Shown one piece after another: positions 51,484 through 63,819 of a stretch of DNA of 64,000 nt. Origin of the DNA: Thermothelomyces thermophilus ATCC 42464 (lineage: Eukaryota; Ascomycota; Sordariomycetes; Sordariales; Chaetomiaceae); the NCBI RefSeq assembly GCF_000226095.1, contig NC_016472.1, positions 124,001 to 188,000 of the forward strand. The letters are read 5' to 3'. A program made the translations under genes and the position numbers. The notes under the pieces are model-generated. The model saw nothing but the letters and a program-made list of their open reading frames with translations. It was not told the origin of the DNA and did no database searches. The number at the start of each line of letters is the position of its first letter. Position 1 is the stretch's first letter.

Positions 51484-53164
51484 CCTAGCACAACCCTTCC
51501 CTCCACGCCACTCGTTCAAGAGGCTAAAACGATGCTGCAGGCTTTGGCGCTACGTTCGACTGATTGTTCACTGCATCAGCCATTGGGCTTACAAATCGAA
51601 GGAGCCAAACTGGGAAAACCCGAGGTACACATCCCAGGATGTCACGGTGGTCATCCCTACCATCCATAACCGCCCCGAAGAGCTGCGCCCCTCACTCGAG
51701 AGCATCCTGGCCTGTAAGCCGGCGAAATTGGTTCTCGTGACGACGTGGAACAAGCACGAGGCGCTGAGCCGGGTGGCGGCGACCCTGCGCATGCCGGATC
51801 CTGCTTCTCCGGTCGAGATCGAAGTGCTGCATGTCGATAAGGCGAACAAGCGCCTACAGGTCTGCAAAGCGCTGGAAGATGACCACGTCAGGACGTCAAT
51901 CACGGTCATGGCCGATGACGACGTGGAGTGGCCGTCGACCTTGATGCCCTGGCTCCTCGCACCGTTCGAGGACGACCGGATGGGCGGGGTGGGAACTTGC
52001 CAACGGGTGAAGCGCGTCGTCGATGGAGATATCATGACGCGCATCTTCAACTGGCTGGGGGCGGCCTACATCGAGCGACGCAATTTCGAGATCTCAGCGA
52101 CGCATAACATCGACGGCGGGACGTCGTGCATGTCCGGGCGCACGGGTGCTTACCGGACCGAGATCTTAAAAAGCTACAGTTTCTTGGACAACTTCAAGAA
52201 TGAAAAGTGGGGAAGGTACATCCTCAACGCCGACGACGACAACTTTGTGACTCGGTGGCTGGTCGCTCACCAGTGGGAGACTTGGATCCAGTATAATTCT
52301 GAGTGTGAGATCGAGACGACGCTCGAAAACAGCACCAAGTTCCTCTACCAGTGCTCCCGCTGGGCAAGGAGCAACTGGAGAAGCAACTGGACCAGTCTGG
52401 TGCGCGAGAGATACGTGTGGACGTAGGTCATCCCCCGCCCCACCGAGGCGCCGCCCCCCCTTTTTGTTTTGGGAAAAACCTTTTTTTTTTGAAAAAAAAA
52501 AGAAAGAAAGAAAATAATTTTTATTTTTTTGGCTCCTGGACGGCTGAACTGACCTCTTGCACAGCCAGCAGCCGTGGTGCACCTACGCGCTACATCTTAC
52601 GACCTTCACCTCTCTGGCTTTCGTGGTCGACCCTCTCTTGCTCTTCTCTTGCTGGTGGGGCACGGAGAATTGGGAGCCTAGGAATCGACACATTCTGCTC
52701 TGGGCGGAAATCGCATTCATGTTTGGTTTTACCAAGGTAGTGAAGCTGGTTGGTTTATTTCGAAAGAATCCGAGAGACATCGTCTTTCTTCCGGTGTCCA
52801 TTGTGTTTGGCTACTTCCACGGCCTGATCAAGTTGTGGGCACTCTTCACGCTCAAGAAGGTAAATACTGGGTGCTCTCCTCCTCCTCTTTCCCACACAAC
52901 TCCCTTCTAACGGAAACACAGACATCCTGGGGCAGCCGAGAGGATGGTGATGAGCACAACACTTTCCGCTTGCAGGAGAAGCCTCGTCCCAGTCAGAGCA
53001 TGGCGACGCCGCCTTACGGACCAGACTTGCCAAAGGCGATCAAATACCCGAGATTGTCGCAACCCCGCCGCGTGGCTGCGTGCTCAGAAAAGCGGAAGCC
53101 TATTGGTTGCATGTCTCCGGCGGAAGCTCCCTACCAGCAAACGGCCAAACTTCCAGTGCACTGA
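51467..53164 (+). CDS. Type 2 glycosyltransferase (fungal GT2/Cps1-like polysaccharide synthase)
   Basis: Exons 51467-52422, 52565-52859 and 52922-53164 give 497 residues from ATG 51467. GT-A fold features are visible: DVTVVIPTIHNRPEEL (58 on), the metal/nucleotide motif MADDDVEW (DDD 150-152), GGTSCMSGRTGAYR (217-230), NADDDNF (254-260) and QCSRWARSNW, a Q-x-x-RW-like motif at 295-299. Exon 2 codes hydrophobic helices (TTFTSLAFVVDPLLLFSCWW, IVFLPVSIVFGYFHGLIKLW) that would form a membrane channel. Related fungal proteins (ZtGT2, FgGT2, Cps1) are membrane enzymes needed for hyphal growth on solid surfaces; the polymer is not firmly known. Donors GTAGGT and GTAAAT. The N-terminus is doubtful: the frame upstream from 51379 carries family-like sequence one base out of phase. 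As read here the first membrane segment is missing. Confidence 0.9.
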
Positions 53165-56100
53165 GGTAGCACCACCAACCGGCAGCGGCTACTGCTGACT
53201 TACTAAAGGGCCGTAGACTGTCTCCAACAGGGAGGCGCGTCTCACCCACCTGGCTCGATGAATGATAACGACTCATGGCTGAATGAACACCGGATTTCGT
53301 TTGGGTCTCCCATTGGCACCACGGATACAGGGTCGAGGTTGAACAGGACTCGACCGGGTCATGGAATGTTTCTAGGCATCTAGGCCAGCCATTTCTGGGC
53401 GCATCTTCATTTTCAAGGCACCGTGATATAAACAGGAATCGGGGCTTTGTCGGGGGTGGAAACACAAAAAGTTTACGCCTTTGGGATTTCCTAATTTCTC
53501 TTTCCTCCACATTTCCTCCTCGGAAAAAGGGAACCAGCTGCCATGCGGAACGGGAAGCCGATGACCCAAAATCATAATGATATTGGTAAAGAGGCAATGG
53601 GAGGATTGAACGCAAGAAGCAGGGATATTCGGCCTCTCCGGTGCATAGAATGCACGGAATATCTTTTTTTCTTTTCTTCCATTCCTTCTCTTTCTCTCCT
53701 GGTTTCTTCTTGTTCGTTCCGTCTATTTTTCTGTCCTATTTTTCTCCTCTCTTGGGTTGGGACGGTAATTAAAAAAAAAGGGGCGTGGCGAAGTCAAAGT
53801 GATTCCGGCGTGGGAAAATCAGTCACGGGGGAAAAGACGAGACGAGATCAGGAAACGTGTCGCACTAGAGAGTAGACTAGACCGACGCGACTACTAGTAA
53901 TCGCTACACATTTACACCGTTTCGAGAAAGTAAGAGATACTAGTACATAGAACGGGAGTAAGGCTACCGAAACGGCAAATGCTTCGTGTCCCGTGACGTG
54001 GACGCTGCGAACTTGACGATGATGGATCCTGCCGACAAGGATCTTGGTTCACAGAGAGATTCCTGAACCATTTGGCCAATCAGAAATGGGTTGCCGTCCC
54101 GATTGGGATATCAGCAGCTGATCCTTGCTGTGGCCAGGTAGCGCGAATCAGGCCAATGCACGCCATCGTGCGTTTGCCGTTGGGCGTGGGACAGGCTTTC
54201 TGAGGACCACCAGAGCGGGCCCAGGTGGCACAGCATCGTCCAGGCGACACTACATACGCAACGCTAGCGTAGTGCACCGTAGTAGTGAATGTACTGTGCA
54301 GGTCAGGGTCCGCCGACACGACGGCGCCTTTGCCGCAGAGGGGCGTTCCCATCCGGTTCCTGAGTCCGGGGAGCTTGAATCTGACCATGACCGAGTGTGA
54401 TGAGATATATATGGTATAAGTAAAGGTATTAAGGTAAGTAGGTACCCGTATATAGGTGCTGGAAGGTACCTTGATAGATGGTATACGGATTACACCACCA
54501 AATCTTCAAGCGTACCTGACTTACCAGGTAACTACCTAGGGAGGAGGGTAGGTGCCTTGGCCATCCAGACCTCACGGTAGCTAAGGCATCCCTACAGTTT
54601 TCCTGACAGACGCGGCAACTCTCCACGAGAGACGTAACCTATGGCAGAACTTTACTGGGGGGCTCGAAACAAGCCGTGGCCTGGTCAAGGCGTACCTCAT
54701 CGGGAATGACGAACCTGGATCCGGGACCCCTCCCCCACGTTCCATCCTTGTTCATCACTTGCAGATGCGCCGGTCATGGACTACCCTGACAGGCACCTCG
54801 CATGAACGATCTCGCAGCTTACCAACGCGATTGGCTACCCCCCGCAGAAGAGCGATCAGGGACGGTACTAGGACTACAAGTAGTACTTGAAAGAGGTAGT
54901 CACTGGAATCGCCGTGGATGTGGATGGGGTGGCGGCGCTTGGATCGAATCGCAGCTCCCCTGCATTTGCTTCCAGGTTCCAGTATCCTTCTCGAGCACAC
55001 CAGGCAGCCAAGGCAGCCAAGGCAGCCTAGGCTTCAAGTTCCATTTGTGGCCGAGACCCCTCCTACTCAACCCGCATTGCGCAGTTTCTGTTGTCACCCA
55101 CAATGTGACAAGCGGCTCGATCCTCGACCCTGCCAACCTACTCGAACTCAATCCTCGGAGAAACGTCTCGATCCTGTAAACGATTGGTAGAGAGACGAAG
55201 AATCATCACAAACTACGGATGGCATGCGAGACAGCAGAGGTTAGACCTTGCACCGAAGGATGTCATTCGCGCCCTTCCCCGCCAGAGTTTACCCGGTAAT
55301 GCGCCTCCCGCGCGGCTCACGCGGCGTTCAACAACGTCGAGATGGCAACGGATATGCGATGTCAGTGTGTTACCCAGAAACCAGGCTCTGGAGTCTTAGG
55401 CAGAAGGCATACTGCGTATCCCGTACGCCACGTGTTATATACGCGTTTTCACATCTTTCCCCCTACACGCAACAATACAGAGTAATCAGAAACACATAGT
55501 GTACGCCGGCTTTGCTGCACCGAATGTCTGCTTTTCGAGGACGCTTCCCAGCCGCAGAAGAGACGGAACCTGCATTAGTCGGCCCTCCATCAACGCCGTT
55601 GCCATCGTTGTCGCACACAGAATCACGAAGTTGCAGAGGACTCGGCACTAGCTGCAAGATACTTCGTACAGCACACATGAATCGACATCCATCCCTCGAG
55701 CGCGATACGACAGCAGAGGACGCGAATCATCATCCATCGGTGTTCACCAGATGGAAGCAGACGGAGGAGCTGTTCACTTAGCTGCCGGCTAATCTCGGCA
55801 ACTCGACGTCGCCTTCAGCATCGGTTGGTGACCTCGTGACGACGCCTTTGCGGGTTGGAAGAACTACTCTATTTCACACCTCGACCACGGAACCCTCCCT
55901 CGCCGACACATGGTATTCACGGACGGCACGCGATCTTGCCTAAAGATTATCATGCAGATAGTCGACCGCGTTAGCACAGTGGACGTGCCGTGTCTCCAAC
56001 TAGCCGTCGCCCGAGGCCAGGTGATCCCGATCCCCGTGAGCACTTGAGATCCCCAACACGAGCATGTACAGTCTCGCCGAAGACATCCACCTCGACGTGG

Positions 56101-59070
56101 CGTGCGATGCACTAGATCCATAATAGGCAAAGCGCCATCGACCAAATCGTCAAGCTGCATCGATCTACTCCGTACACTAGCGCACACTACACTAGTGCAC
56201 CAGTGTACTGCGTCGAGGCGCTGACACTTCGGTGGACACTTGAAAGACCACGCCCAATACGGATTACGGAGTACGGATTAGTTAGCTACGATGAGCCGGC
56301 CGATCCCTGTGAGGATTTCCCGAGCCCTTCGTGAACCCCGGGGCGTGATTCTAGACAGTATGTATGTACCACCACCGAAACGGCTTCCCCCGCACCCTCA
56401 CGCCCCCCCTCCCCGCAGCATCGACTGCTACAAACTTACTACGTATAGTACACCACTATTTATTTGTACGGGATTACACAAATGAGGTACCGATTCAGTT
56501 TTTACTTCTAGTGTACTGGGTCCACAGGATGGTGGGGGGGTAATGGCACACTCAATTTCACGAGCTGTCTGAGACAAAAGGGCATGTTTTGCAGAGGCGA
56601 GGCTTCGCTACTTCCCACATGTATGTACAGTACTATGTATGTACAGTACATACATACTATGATACACGACTCTACCTCTTTTCGGTGCTCTAGCATATAA
56701 GTAGTGTGGATATATGTATGTACATACATACACCACCCGCTCCTCTGTGTGTAGTTAGGAAGCCACTACTGCACCCCTCTGATGCAGATGCTGATGGGGG
56801 CGCCAGGGAACAGAAGCGGGATGATGCGAAGCGTTGAAGTGCCTCTCCTCGCAACCGAGCAATCGCCGTCATCTTCGTCCTCTCACCTCCGTCTGTGGCG
56901 TTTCGGAGAATTGAGCAGTCGGTAACTACTAGTACACAAGTAGTGTAACCCCAAGCCATCAGCTCGACGATCATTGTCTTGGATCTTTTTGTGCATTCAC
57001 GTGGGACAGGACGATCTCGTGGCTGCGCCACGAAAAGGGCATGTTCTGGACCGAAAACCGGGAGACTGTGTATGTGTGTGTGCATGTGTGCATGCGTCCA
57101 CGATCAGCACCCGGGCAGCTGGCCGCTCCCAGAAGACTACAACTTGATCTGTGTACACTAGTCGATGACAGACATGAGCATGGTCTCATCGGAGAAGGAG
57201 CCTGGCTGAGGGGCAGGAGTGGAGAAGAGGGCTACGTTAGGTGCGGAGGTAACCCTTGGGCAGCCAAGAGTGCCGCTAGACTCCATCCGCTTGCAGTAGC
57301 TCACACAGCAAGCCGTTCTCCGAGTGGAAACGGCACCTACATAGCTCAGGTATGTATTGTATGTACATACCAGGCAAGTACCTATCTCCCCGGCCTTCTT
57401 CCCATCCCGTCTTCCCCTCCCCTTCGAGAGAGCTCTGCCAGAGACTTGCATGTAGCATGGAATTGGAAGGGAACGCACCAGCAGCTTTCTCCTTCTCACG
57501 TCTGGCTGCCCGCTTTCAGCCGTGTTGTGCACAGGAGTACGTATTCCGCAGATCGCCTACGGCACTGCTGCGTCTGTGCAAAATATATATATATAAATAA
57601 ATAAAAATAAAAAATAAAAAAAATAAAAAATACCCACTTTTTGGCATCATGCCGGATGTCGCACCCGCAGGTGCAAAGAGCAGTCGACACGCCATGGGAT
57701 GCATGCGGTGCCACCTCATCAAGCATGTGGGAGGGCTTTCCGATGCAGCGCTTCCCGCCGCCGCGCCATGGCCGCGGCAAGCGAAATGCACGCCCGCGCC
57801 AGCGCCCACGGCAGTTAGGTCATGGCTCGAGGAAGAGAGCTGCAGTTTCATGACAAATGAGGGCGAATGGCGGGCTGTCGTCCACGGCGAAGGTGGGCCT
57901 GCCACATAGTATTGTCTACTACATACAGTATGCAACACACACCTACATAGTACTACCTACATACATAACACACACTTAACACGAAAATGCGCCCGCCGCA
58001 ACGCTCTCAACGGGGCATGCTCCACGCAATGCAAGGTAGACTGCGGAACCGGAGGGTTGCTCATATCGTGCTCATACAAAGCAGGGAATGACCAAGGGGA
58101 GAAGAATGCCGGGAGGAAAAGACAGGTCACCAACGACGAGGCATACACAGTAGGGGACAGACAGATCGAGAAAGCAGAAAAGTTTTTTTTGCGTAGTAAT
58201 TAATGATGATGGGCTCAAAACAGCCTGCGGTCTGGACGCTGGGGATCTGCGCGACCGGCATAGGTTGGGATGGGGAAACGGGCACGGCATGAAAATCACC
58301 GCCGCGATACCACCCTCCCTCCGAGCCGGGCGCCGGCGGGCTCGATCGGCACCCTCCTCCCTTCGGTCACAGAATAGGAGGCTCGTTGGTCCCGGCCTCG
58401 GAGGGACCGGGCGAGTGGGGGTGGGGGTGGAAGAGAGGAAGGGGGACGTCCAAGACTGTATACGGATTATACATGTACGGATGAAGGTATCGGAACCTGT
58501 CAAGAGAGGCGCCGCCCCCCTTCCCCCCTCCTCCTTCTTGCCCTGCGCTTTTTTTTTTTTTTTTTTTTTTTTACTTTCCCCTCCATCACTCGAAAAAAGG
58601 GCAATGGTGGGGTTCTCTGGATGGAAAGAACCGCGTCACGACTTTTTTTTTCCCAACCGATCCCTGACAGAACTATACCGCACACACACACACACTGCGG
58701 AGTAGCTTTACACACAACTTTGATAGTAACGGCAGAGGGTCGGCTGTCCCCTATTTGGACGGCGCGACGACGATGTTGCACCTTTTTCATGGAACTTGGC
58801 TGTAGTGTACCATAGTACGAAGTATCGTGTGGGGAAAACCGGGGAGGGGTCGGAGAGGGGGAGCCGAGAACCATGAACCTGCTGACATCGATTGACAATC
58901 TTCAAGCCTCAAACATGTTTCTTTTCTGGCGTTAAGTGTCGGACTCGAGCGGAAATACACGTAGTGACTGTTGCAGCCATCTCCAAAGACGGATGTTGGT
59001 TGACCAAAACAGTTGGTTTTCTACTTGCGGTACATGGCGCATCTGTATGTACTGTACAGACCTGATGTAC

Positions 59071-59100
59071 TGTATGTATGTATGTACATACATACATACA
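59071..59100. repeat. Perfect 30-bp palindrome of TGTA/TACA units
   Basis: Fifteen-base arms TGTATGTATGTATGT and its exact complement meet at 59085/59086 with no spacer. Such DNA can form a cruciform or an RNA hairpin. No gene is called near it. Confidence 0.95.
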
Positions 59101-61620
59101 TACATGCACAGGTGTGCTGCAAAGTCACACGAAACAAGTCCAACGAGCCGTGGTCAACGTCTGATAAGCTGTCTGTCTGCACGGCCTGCTTCTGGAACTT
59201 CCTGATCGACGTGCGGGAGGGAAGCGGAATGAAGCAGGAAGATTGTGCATATATGATAGTGTTTATTACTGCTACACTACTACTTCAGTGCTGCAAGTAA
59301 TGTGTCGACCCGGGGCAGTTTTGAGGCTGAGCTGCCAAACGCCATGGATGTACGGAGTAGCAGCTTCGGTTCCACGTCTCGCAGTGTGCTATTGACTGCC
59401 GATTTGTAATGGGATCCTGATTTCTTGCGCGCACGATACGGGGTTGGAGGGGGGGGAATTTCACCCATTACTTTTCATAGAAACCAGCTCAGAAAATACT
59501 AATAGTGGTTGAACAAGTACCGGAGCTGCCAGGATCAACGCGGGCGCGTCGAAGGTGGCCGAGCTCCGGGGCGATGCAACAGAGCCGTGCAAAGAGCCCA
59601 CTTTGGAGGGGAGGGGGGGCGCGGTCATGGTGGTAGCGCTATGTCTTGGAGTGCCCACCACCTAGTTATCCATCCACCGTGTAATTAAACGCCTGCCCGG
59701 TAACTAACTACTAGGCAACTACAACAGCCAAGGAGTTCCATCTCTTGATCTTCTCTGCCCACTTTTTTAAGGGCACACGACCGACCTTGGTTCCCGTGCC
59801 TACCCTCGGCAATTTTGAAGTGAAGAGTGTCAAGGAAGGAAAGTGGCCTCTTGCGACCGACCAGCCAGCAGGCAACTCCCGAAAGCGAAAGAAAAGAAGA
59901 AAAGAAATTCTTTGACGGCAATTACTCGTACACACATCCAGGCACACAGGAATTAGCAACTGCTTTGAACCGGCAGGCGCCCCTGTCACCAGGTTACATT
60001 GGAAACGCGAACCCCCCTCGGCGACGAACGGCCGGGAGATCCGCATCTTGCCCCGCACGGCGCCGGGAATACCCTGTTCGCGAAAGAGAGAGGAAATAAA
60101 AAAGCCGCCAGAGACACGGGGGTTGTTGGGGGCGGGAATCCACCGGGTTAAGAAATGAAACGGTTAACGGCGCGAATCGCAAATCTGGGGCCGTGCCCGC
60201 TTGGCGTACAGGGGGGAGTAGTGTACACTAGTGTACGCCGGGGGGGAGGGGTGGGGGGGAACTTGCCGTATGTATGTACGAATCAAGTTACAGAGAGCAA
60301 GTGCGGAACACTTCGGCGCAGATACGGGAAGCGAAACGAGGATCGGGTGAACTCGCGGAGTGCGCCTGCCGGGCCGGTTTGTATCGCATTGTCATGTCGC
60401 GTCCGAATCTTTTCCAAAAAGAGCTTCCCGTAAAGTGGTCCATTGCATCTTGTTGGAGCTGCATGACTGCTACGCATGCTATCGTACATGAGGTCTGTCT
60501 GTTTGTTAGACATCAATTCTATATAGTAAAGTTTACGTAGAGAGCTGCGATGAGCGTTTCCGTACATGATTACACTGTAATCCGTACTGTAATTCTTACT
60601 CGTACGGATTACGCAGTACGCTACGGTTACACTGCTAATTTCCTAGCGTAGAGTGGGTGGATATTGTGGACCGTCAAATTGAGTGGAGAGTTGTTGTTGG
60701 GGTTTTTGCTGCTCGACTGCTCGAGAGGACGTGATTGGCTGGGTACCGCAGGCGCTGTAGGACCCTTTTAGTCGACAGCAGTGTAGGGTAGTTGTGATCG
60801 ATCACGCCAGGATATGTTACTGTCGGACATACTCCGTATCTTCTCTTTTTAATCTTTATTTTCTTCTTGTAGGCTGTTACGGGATCAGAGATGGATACAG
60901 GTGTAACGTTATACGCGCATACAATTGGGAACCCCAACCCCCCCTTGTTCGGTGCTTCTCCGAGGAATTTTGAGCGAGAGAGAGGATCATGATTGATTGA
61001 TTCGAGACCGCGGTCGAGCGGGGTTCCTTCGGAGGAAGCTCAACTCTACCAAGTATTTCGCACAGCACTAATCTAGAAGCAAGTAAGTACTCCGTACGCA
61101 CATAGTGTGCATGTAGTCCGTATATACGTAACTAGTGGCATATCGACTAGATCTTGGCTTGGTTTCTAGCGCCATATCGGTTAGGGTTGGCGGATCGATC
61201 GTGGGAGTGTGCACGACATACACACTTGCTTGGTTGGTCCTGTGTAGAGATGCCCGGTTTTAGAGTGGTGATAACAAGATTCTGCAGGACTCCACGAGCG
61301 TGTGCTACACATACACATACACTACATACAGAATCCGTACATGCATTCGGAATAGAGTAGTATATGCAGTCTCTGCATGCAGCCTCGCCTCGCACCAACA
61401 AAAATGAGCCGTCACACAACGTCACTCTCTGCATACAGTAGTACAGTAACTAGTGCAACTTCGAGTCCTGTATGTACTGTGCATACCAAGTACAAACCAA
61501 TACAAGTACGGATACCGAGCTCGAATACTTTTACTATACACACTCCTACTCAGAGCACAAGGGGGGGGGGGGGGGTGGTGCACGGGCTCAATGCAACTGC
61601 CTTGAAGGGATCGGCTCGCA

Positions 61621-61684
61621 GCGTCGCATCGTCGCATCGTTCGCATCGTCGCATCGTCGTATCGTTCGCGTCGTCGCAGCGCCG
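61621..61684. repeat. GTCGCATC-type tandem repeat
   Basis: Seven or so 8-9 bp units of GTCGCATC with variants GTTCGCATC and GTCGTATC, in the gene-poor region just after a run of 15 G (61561-61575). Confidence 0.9.
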
Positions 61685-63819
61685 CTCGTTGGAGCCGCAC
61701 AACACAAGACATGCAGCGAGATTGCCAAAAAAAAAAAAAAAAAAATATTGGAGCCTCGACCGGATCGCCTCTCTCTGCTTGCGCCATCTCGGCCCCTCGG
61801 ACTGCCCCCCGGTCGATGATTACCTATTGACCTGGCCTCGCTTTTTGAACTCGGTCTCCTGTTGGAAAACGAAATCTGCATTTCGGCCCGCATCGCCTTT
61901 AGTGTAGTGTATTAGGGGGGGGTGCGGTCCGGCCACGTTCGGCTGCGTCTTGCGAGGGGACTAGCATACGATATGCTTTTCGTACGTACACTCCGTACGA
62001 GTTAATTAGTAACTGCCCAGGGGCCTTGTGCCTGTGTACTTTGCATGTACTGTACTCGCATTCCTACACGTATACGGAGTAGGACCTTTACTAAGGTTCC
62101 TTGGTGGAAGACGTGGAAGAAGAGAGTGAGTACATGTGATTACGAGAGGAAAATAGGGGCTAGACCTTCCGTGGATCAATTCACCTCTTTTGTTGGCAAG
62201 CACGGAAGCACGGAGGGTATATGAGAGGCCAATTATGTTGTGGTGACAATGGTGGATAACGAGTCAGATTCAGTCTAGGTTAGCTGCCTTCCACCTGAAG
62301 ACGTGACATCCTGATGATTCCCGGCTACGAGATGTGAAAAGTGCTATGCTACGACAGCGCCAAGGGCATCCATCAGCCGAAAAATCTTGTTGAAACGATC
62401 AGGCACTCGCATCTTCCTGGACAATGGCAGGCGGCCAACGGGGATCATACAAACAGAACGACATGGTCACGAGCTGCCTAGCAGGGTCCGTATCCGTCGT
62501 CCGTAGAACTCATCCCAGTTTCTCAAGCCATCCTGCGTCCAACAAGGTGAATACACTTGATAGACAGCTCCCAAGCTCCCCCCGAGCCAGTGCGTCGTCA
62601 TCTGAGTTTCAACCGTTGCTGTGTTCCGTAGTCTGGCAAAGACCCGGGCGCATCGTGACCCATTCCCTGGCTGGCCAACCACACGCCCCCTACACCCCCC
62701 GGCTTCTTTCTCCGCCCCTGGATCCCCACTGCACATCTACCACGCAGTGTACACTAAGGGTGACGAGGACTCTTAAGAAGGTTCCGGCGCCGATCGTGGG
62801 GAAATCTGCAAGATACCGTCCCGCGGATGTTCTTCCGCTCTTCCGGAGGCGATGCAAAACGGTTGTTCGGGCGCTTCGTGCTTGTCGCCAGCTCGCAAGG
62901 GGGTACGCGGGGGGTCAGGGCAACATACTCGTACGTGCTGCGTACGTACATTGTATGGCTGAATAATGGACTACCGCTCTCCCCCCCCCCCCTTTTTTTT
63001 TTTTTTTTTTTTTGCGTCGTGGTTCGAGCGAGTTTGGGGGACAGAGCTCGGTCTGGCCTCACCTCGCCGTCGTCCCGAACTGACGAGGTCAGATCCAAGG
63101 TGGAGAGTTAAGCGGCCGGGAGAAGGGCCCGAAGACCGCTCCGGCATGGAGGGATCCCAACAAACTTAACACATTCCGGTAATCCAGACCCGGTCTGACC
63201 ATTCCCATGCTCGCCTGCCACGTGCTTAGTGTAGTGTCTCCCATCTCTGCCGAGAAGTGCGTTCCGGACGGGCCGTCCCTCTCCTGCAGCAGGCCGTGAA
63301 ACACGAAAAAAAAGCAAGGCAGAGAGCAAAGAATGGGCTTAAGTGGGAAATATAGTCTCACGATGCCATCCGGATGCGGTGCCGAGATAGCCGGGGGCAA
63401 CGGCTGATCAGGCCCCCCCTCAGGCGCCCCCCTTTCTCGGGGGCTGGTCTTGTGATCTCTTGGAGGGCGGCATGGCCTCCCTCACCGGTGTGGCTCGCTC
63501 GCAGGCCTGGTTGGTCTCGCTTCCCGGGTCGGTGAGAAGGAGACCAATAGAACTCGCCAGGCGAGCGGCGTGCCTCGTTTCGGCCATTGCCTCGGTAGTC
63601 GCAGCTGCCAGCAGGGGGGAAAAGGGGGGGGAGGGCACCTGCCCTCACTTAAACATGGCTTTCGTTGGGCTTGCCTCGGCTCTGCTCTGCTGTGGGACGA
63701 TATATAATAAGGCAGCGCGTCTCGCCATCCTGCCCCCGCGCGCGCGGGGACTGGAGAGTAATAAGAAACTTTCCCAGGCTCCCTCCCTTTGCACGCTTCC
63801 GGTTCACGCCCTCACACGC

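Larger units (their letters stand above)
53165..63819. other. Gene-poor region of about 10.7 kb
   Basis: After the GT2 3' flank (pyrimidine-rich at 53660-53760) I find no frame that looks coding; the longest is 62424-62966 (plus, 180 codons) without features. The stretch is rich in short repeats: TACA/TGTA arrays (56620-56730, 57350-57370, 59071-59100), GGTAC/GTACC boxes (54420-54560), palindromes of the TACGGAGTA and ACACTAGTGT types (56166-56275, 59348-59356, 60225-60236, 60570-60620, 61087-61096, 62071-62081), T-runs (58549-58572) and a G-run (61561-61575). A TATA-like GATATATAATAA at 63700-63711 has no called plus-strand gene after it. Confidence 0.5.

Noticed and set aside
51457-51488. 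A tiny intron that would join the upstream peptide to the GT2 frame
   Set aside because: The GT-AG pairs available give only 19-27 nt, below any usual fungal intron, and the only in-phase choice would remove WYDGF.
62424-62966. 180-codon plus-strand frame, longest in the second gene-poor region
   Set aside because: Ser/Arg/Pro-rich with irregular codon use and no recognisable domain.
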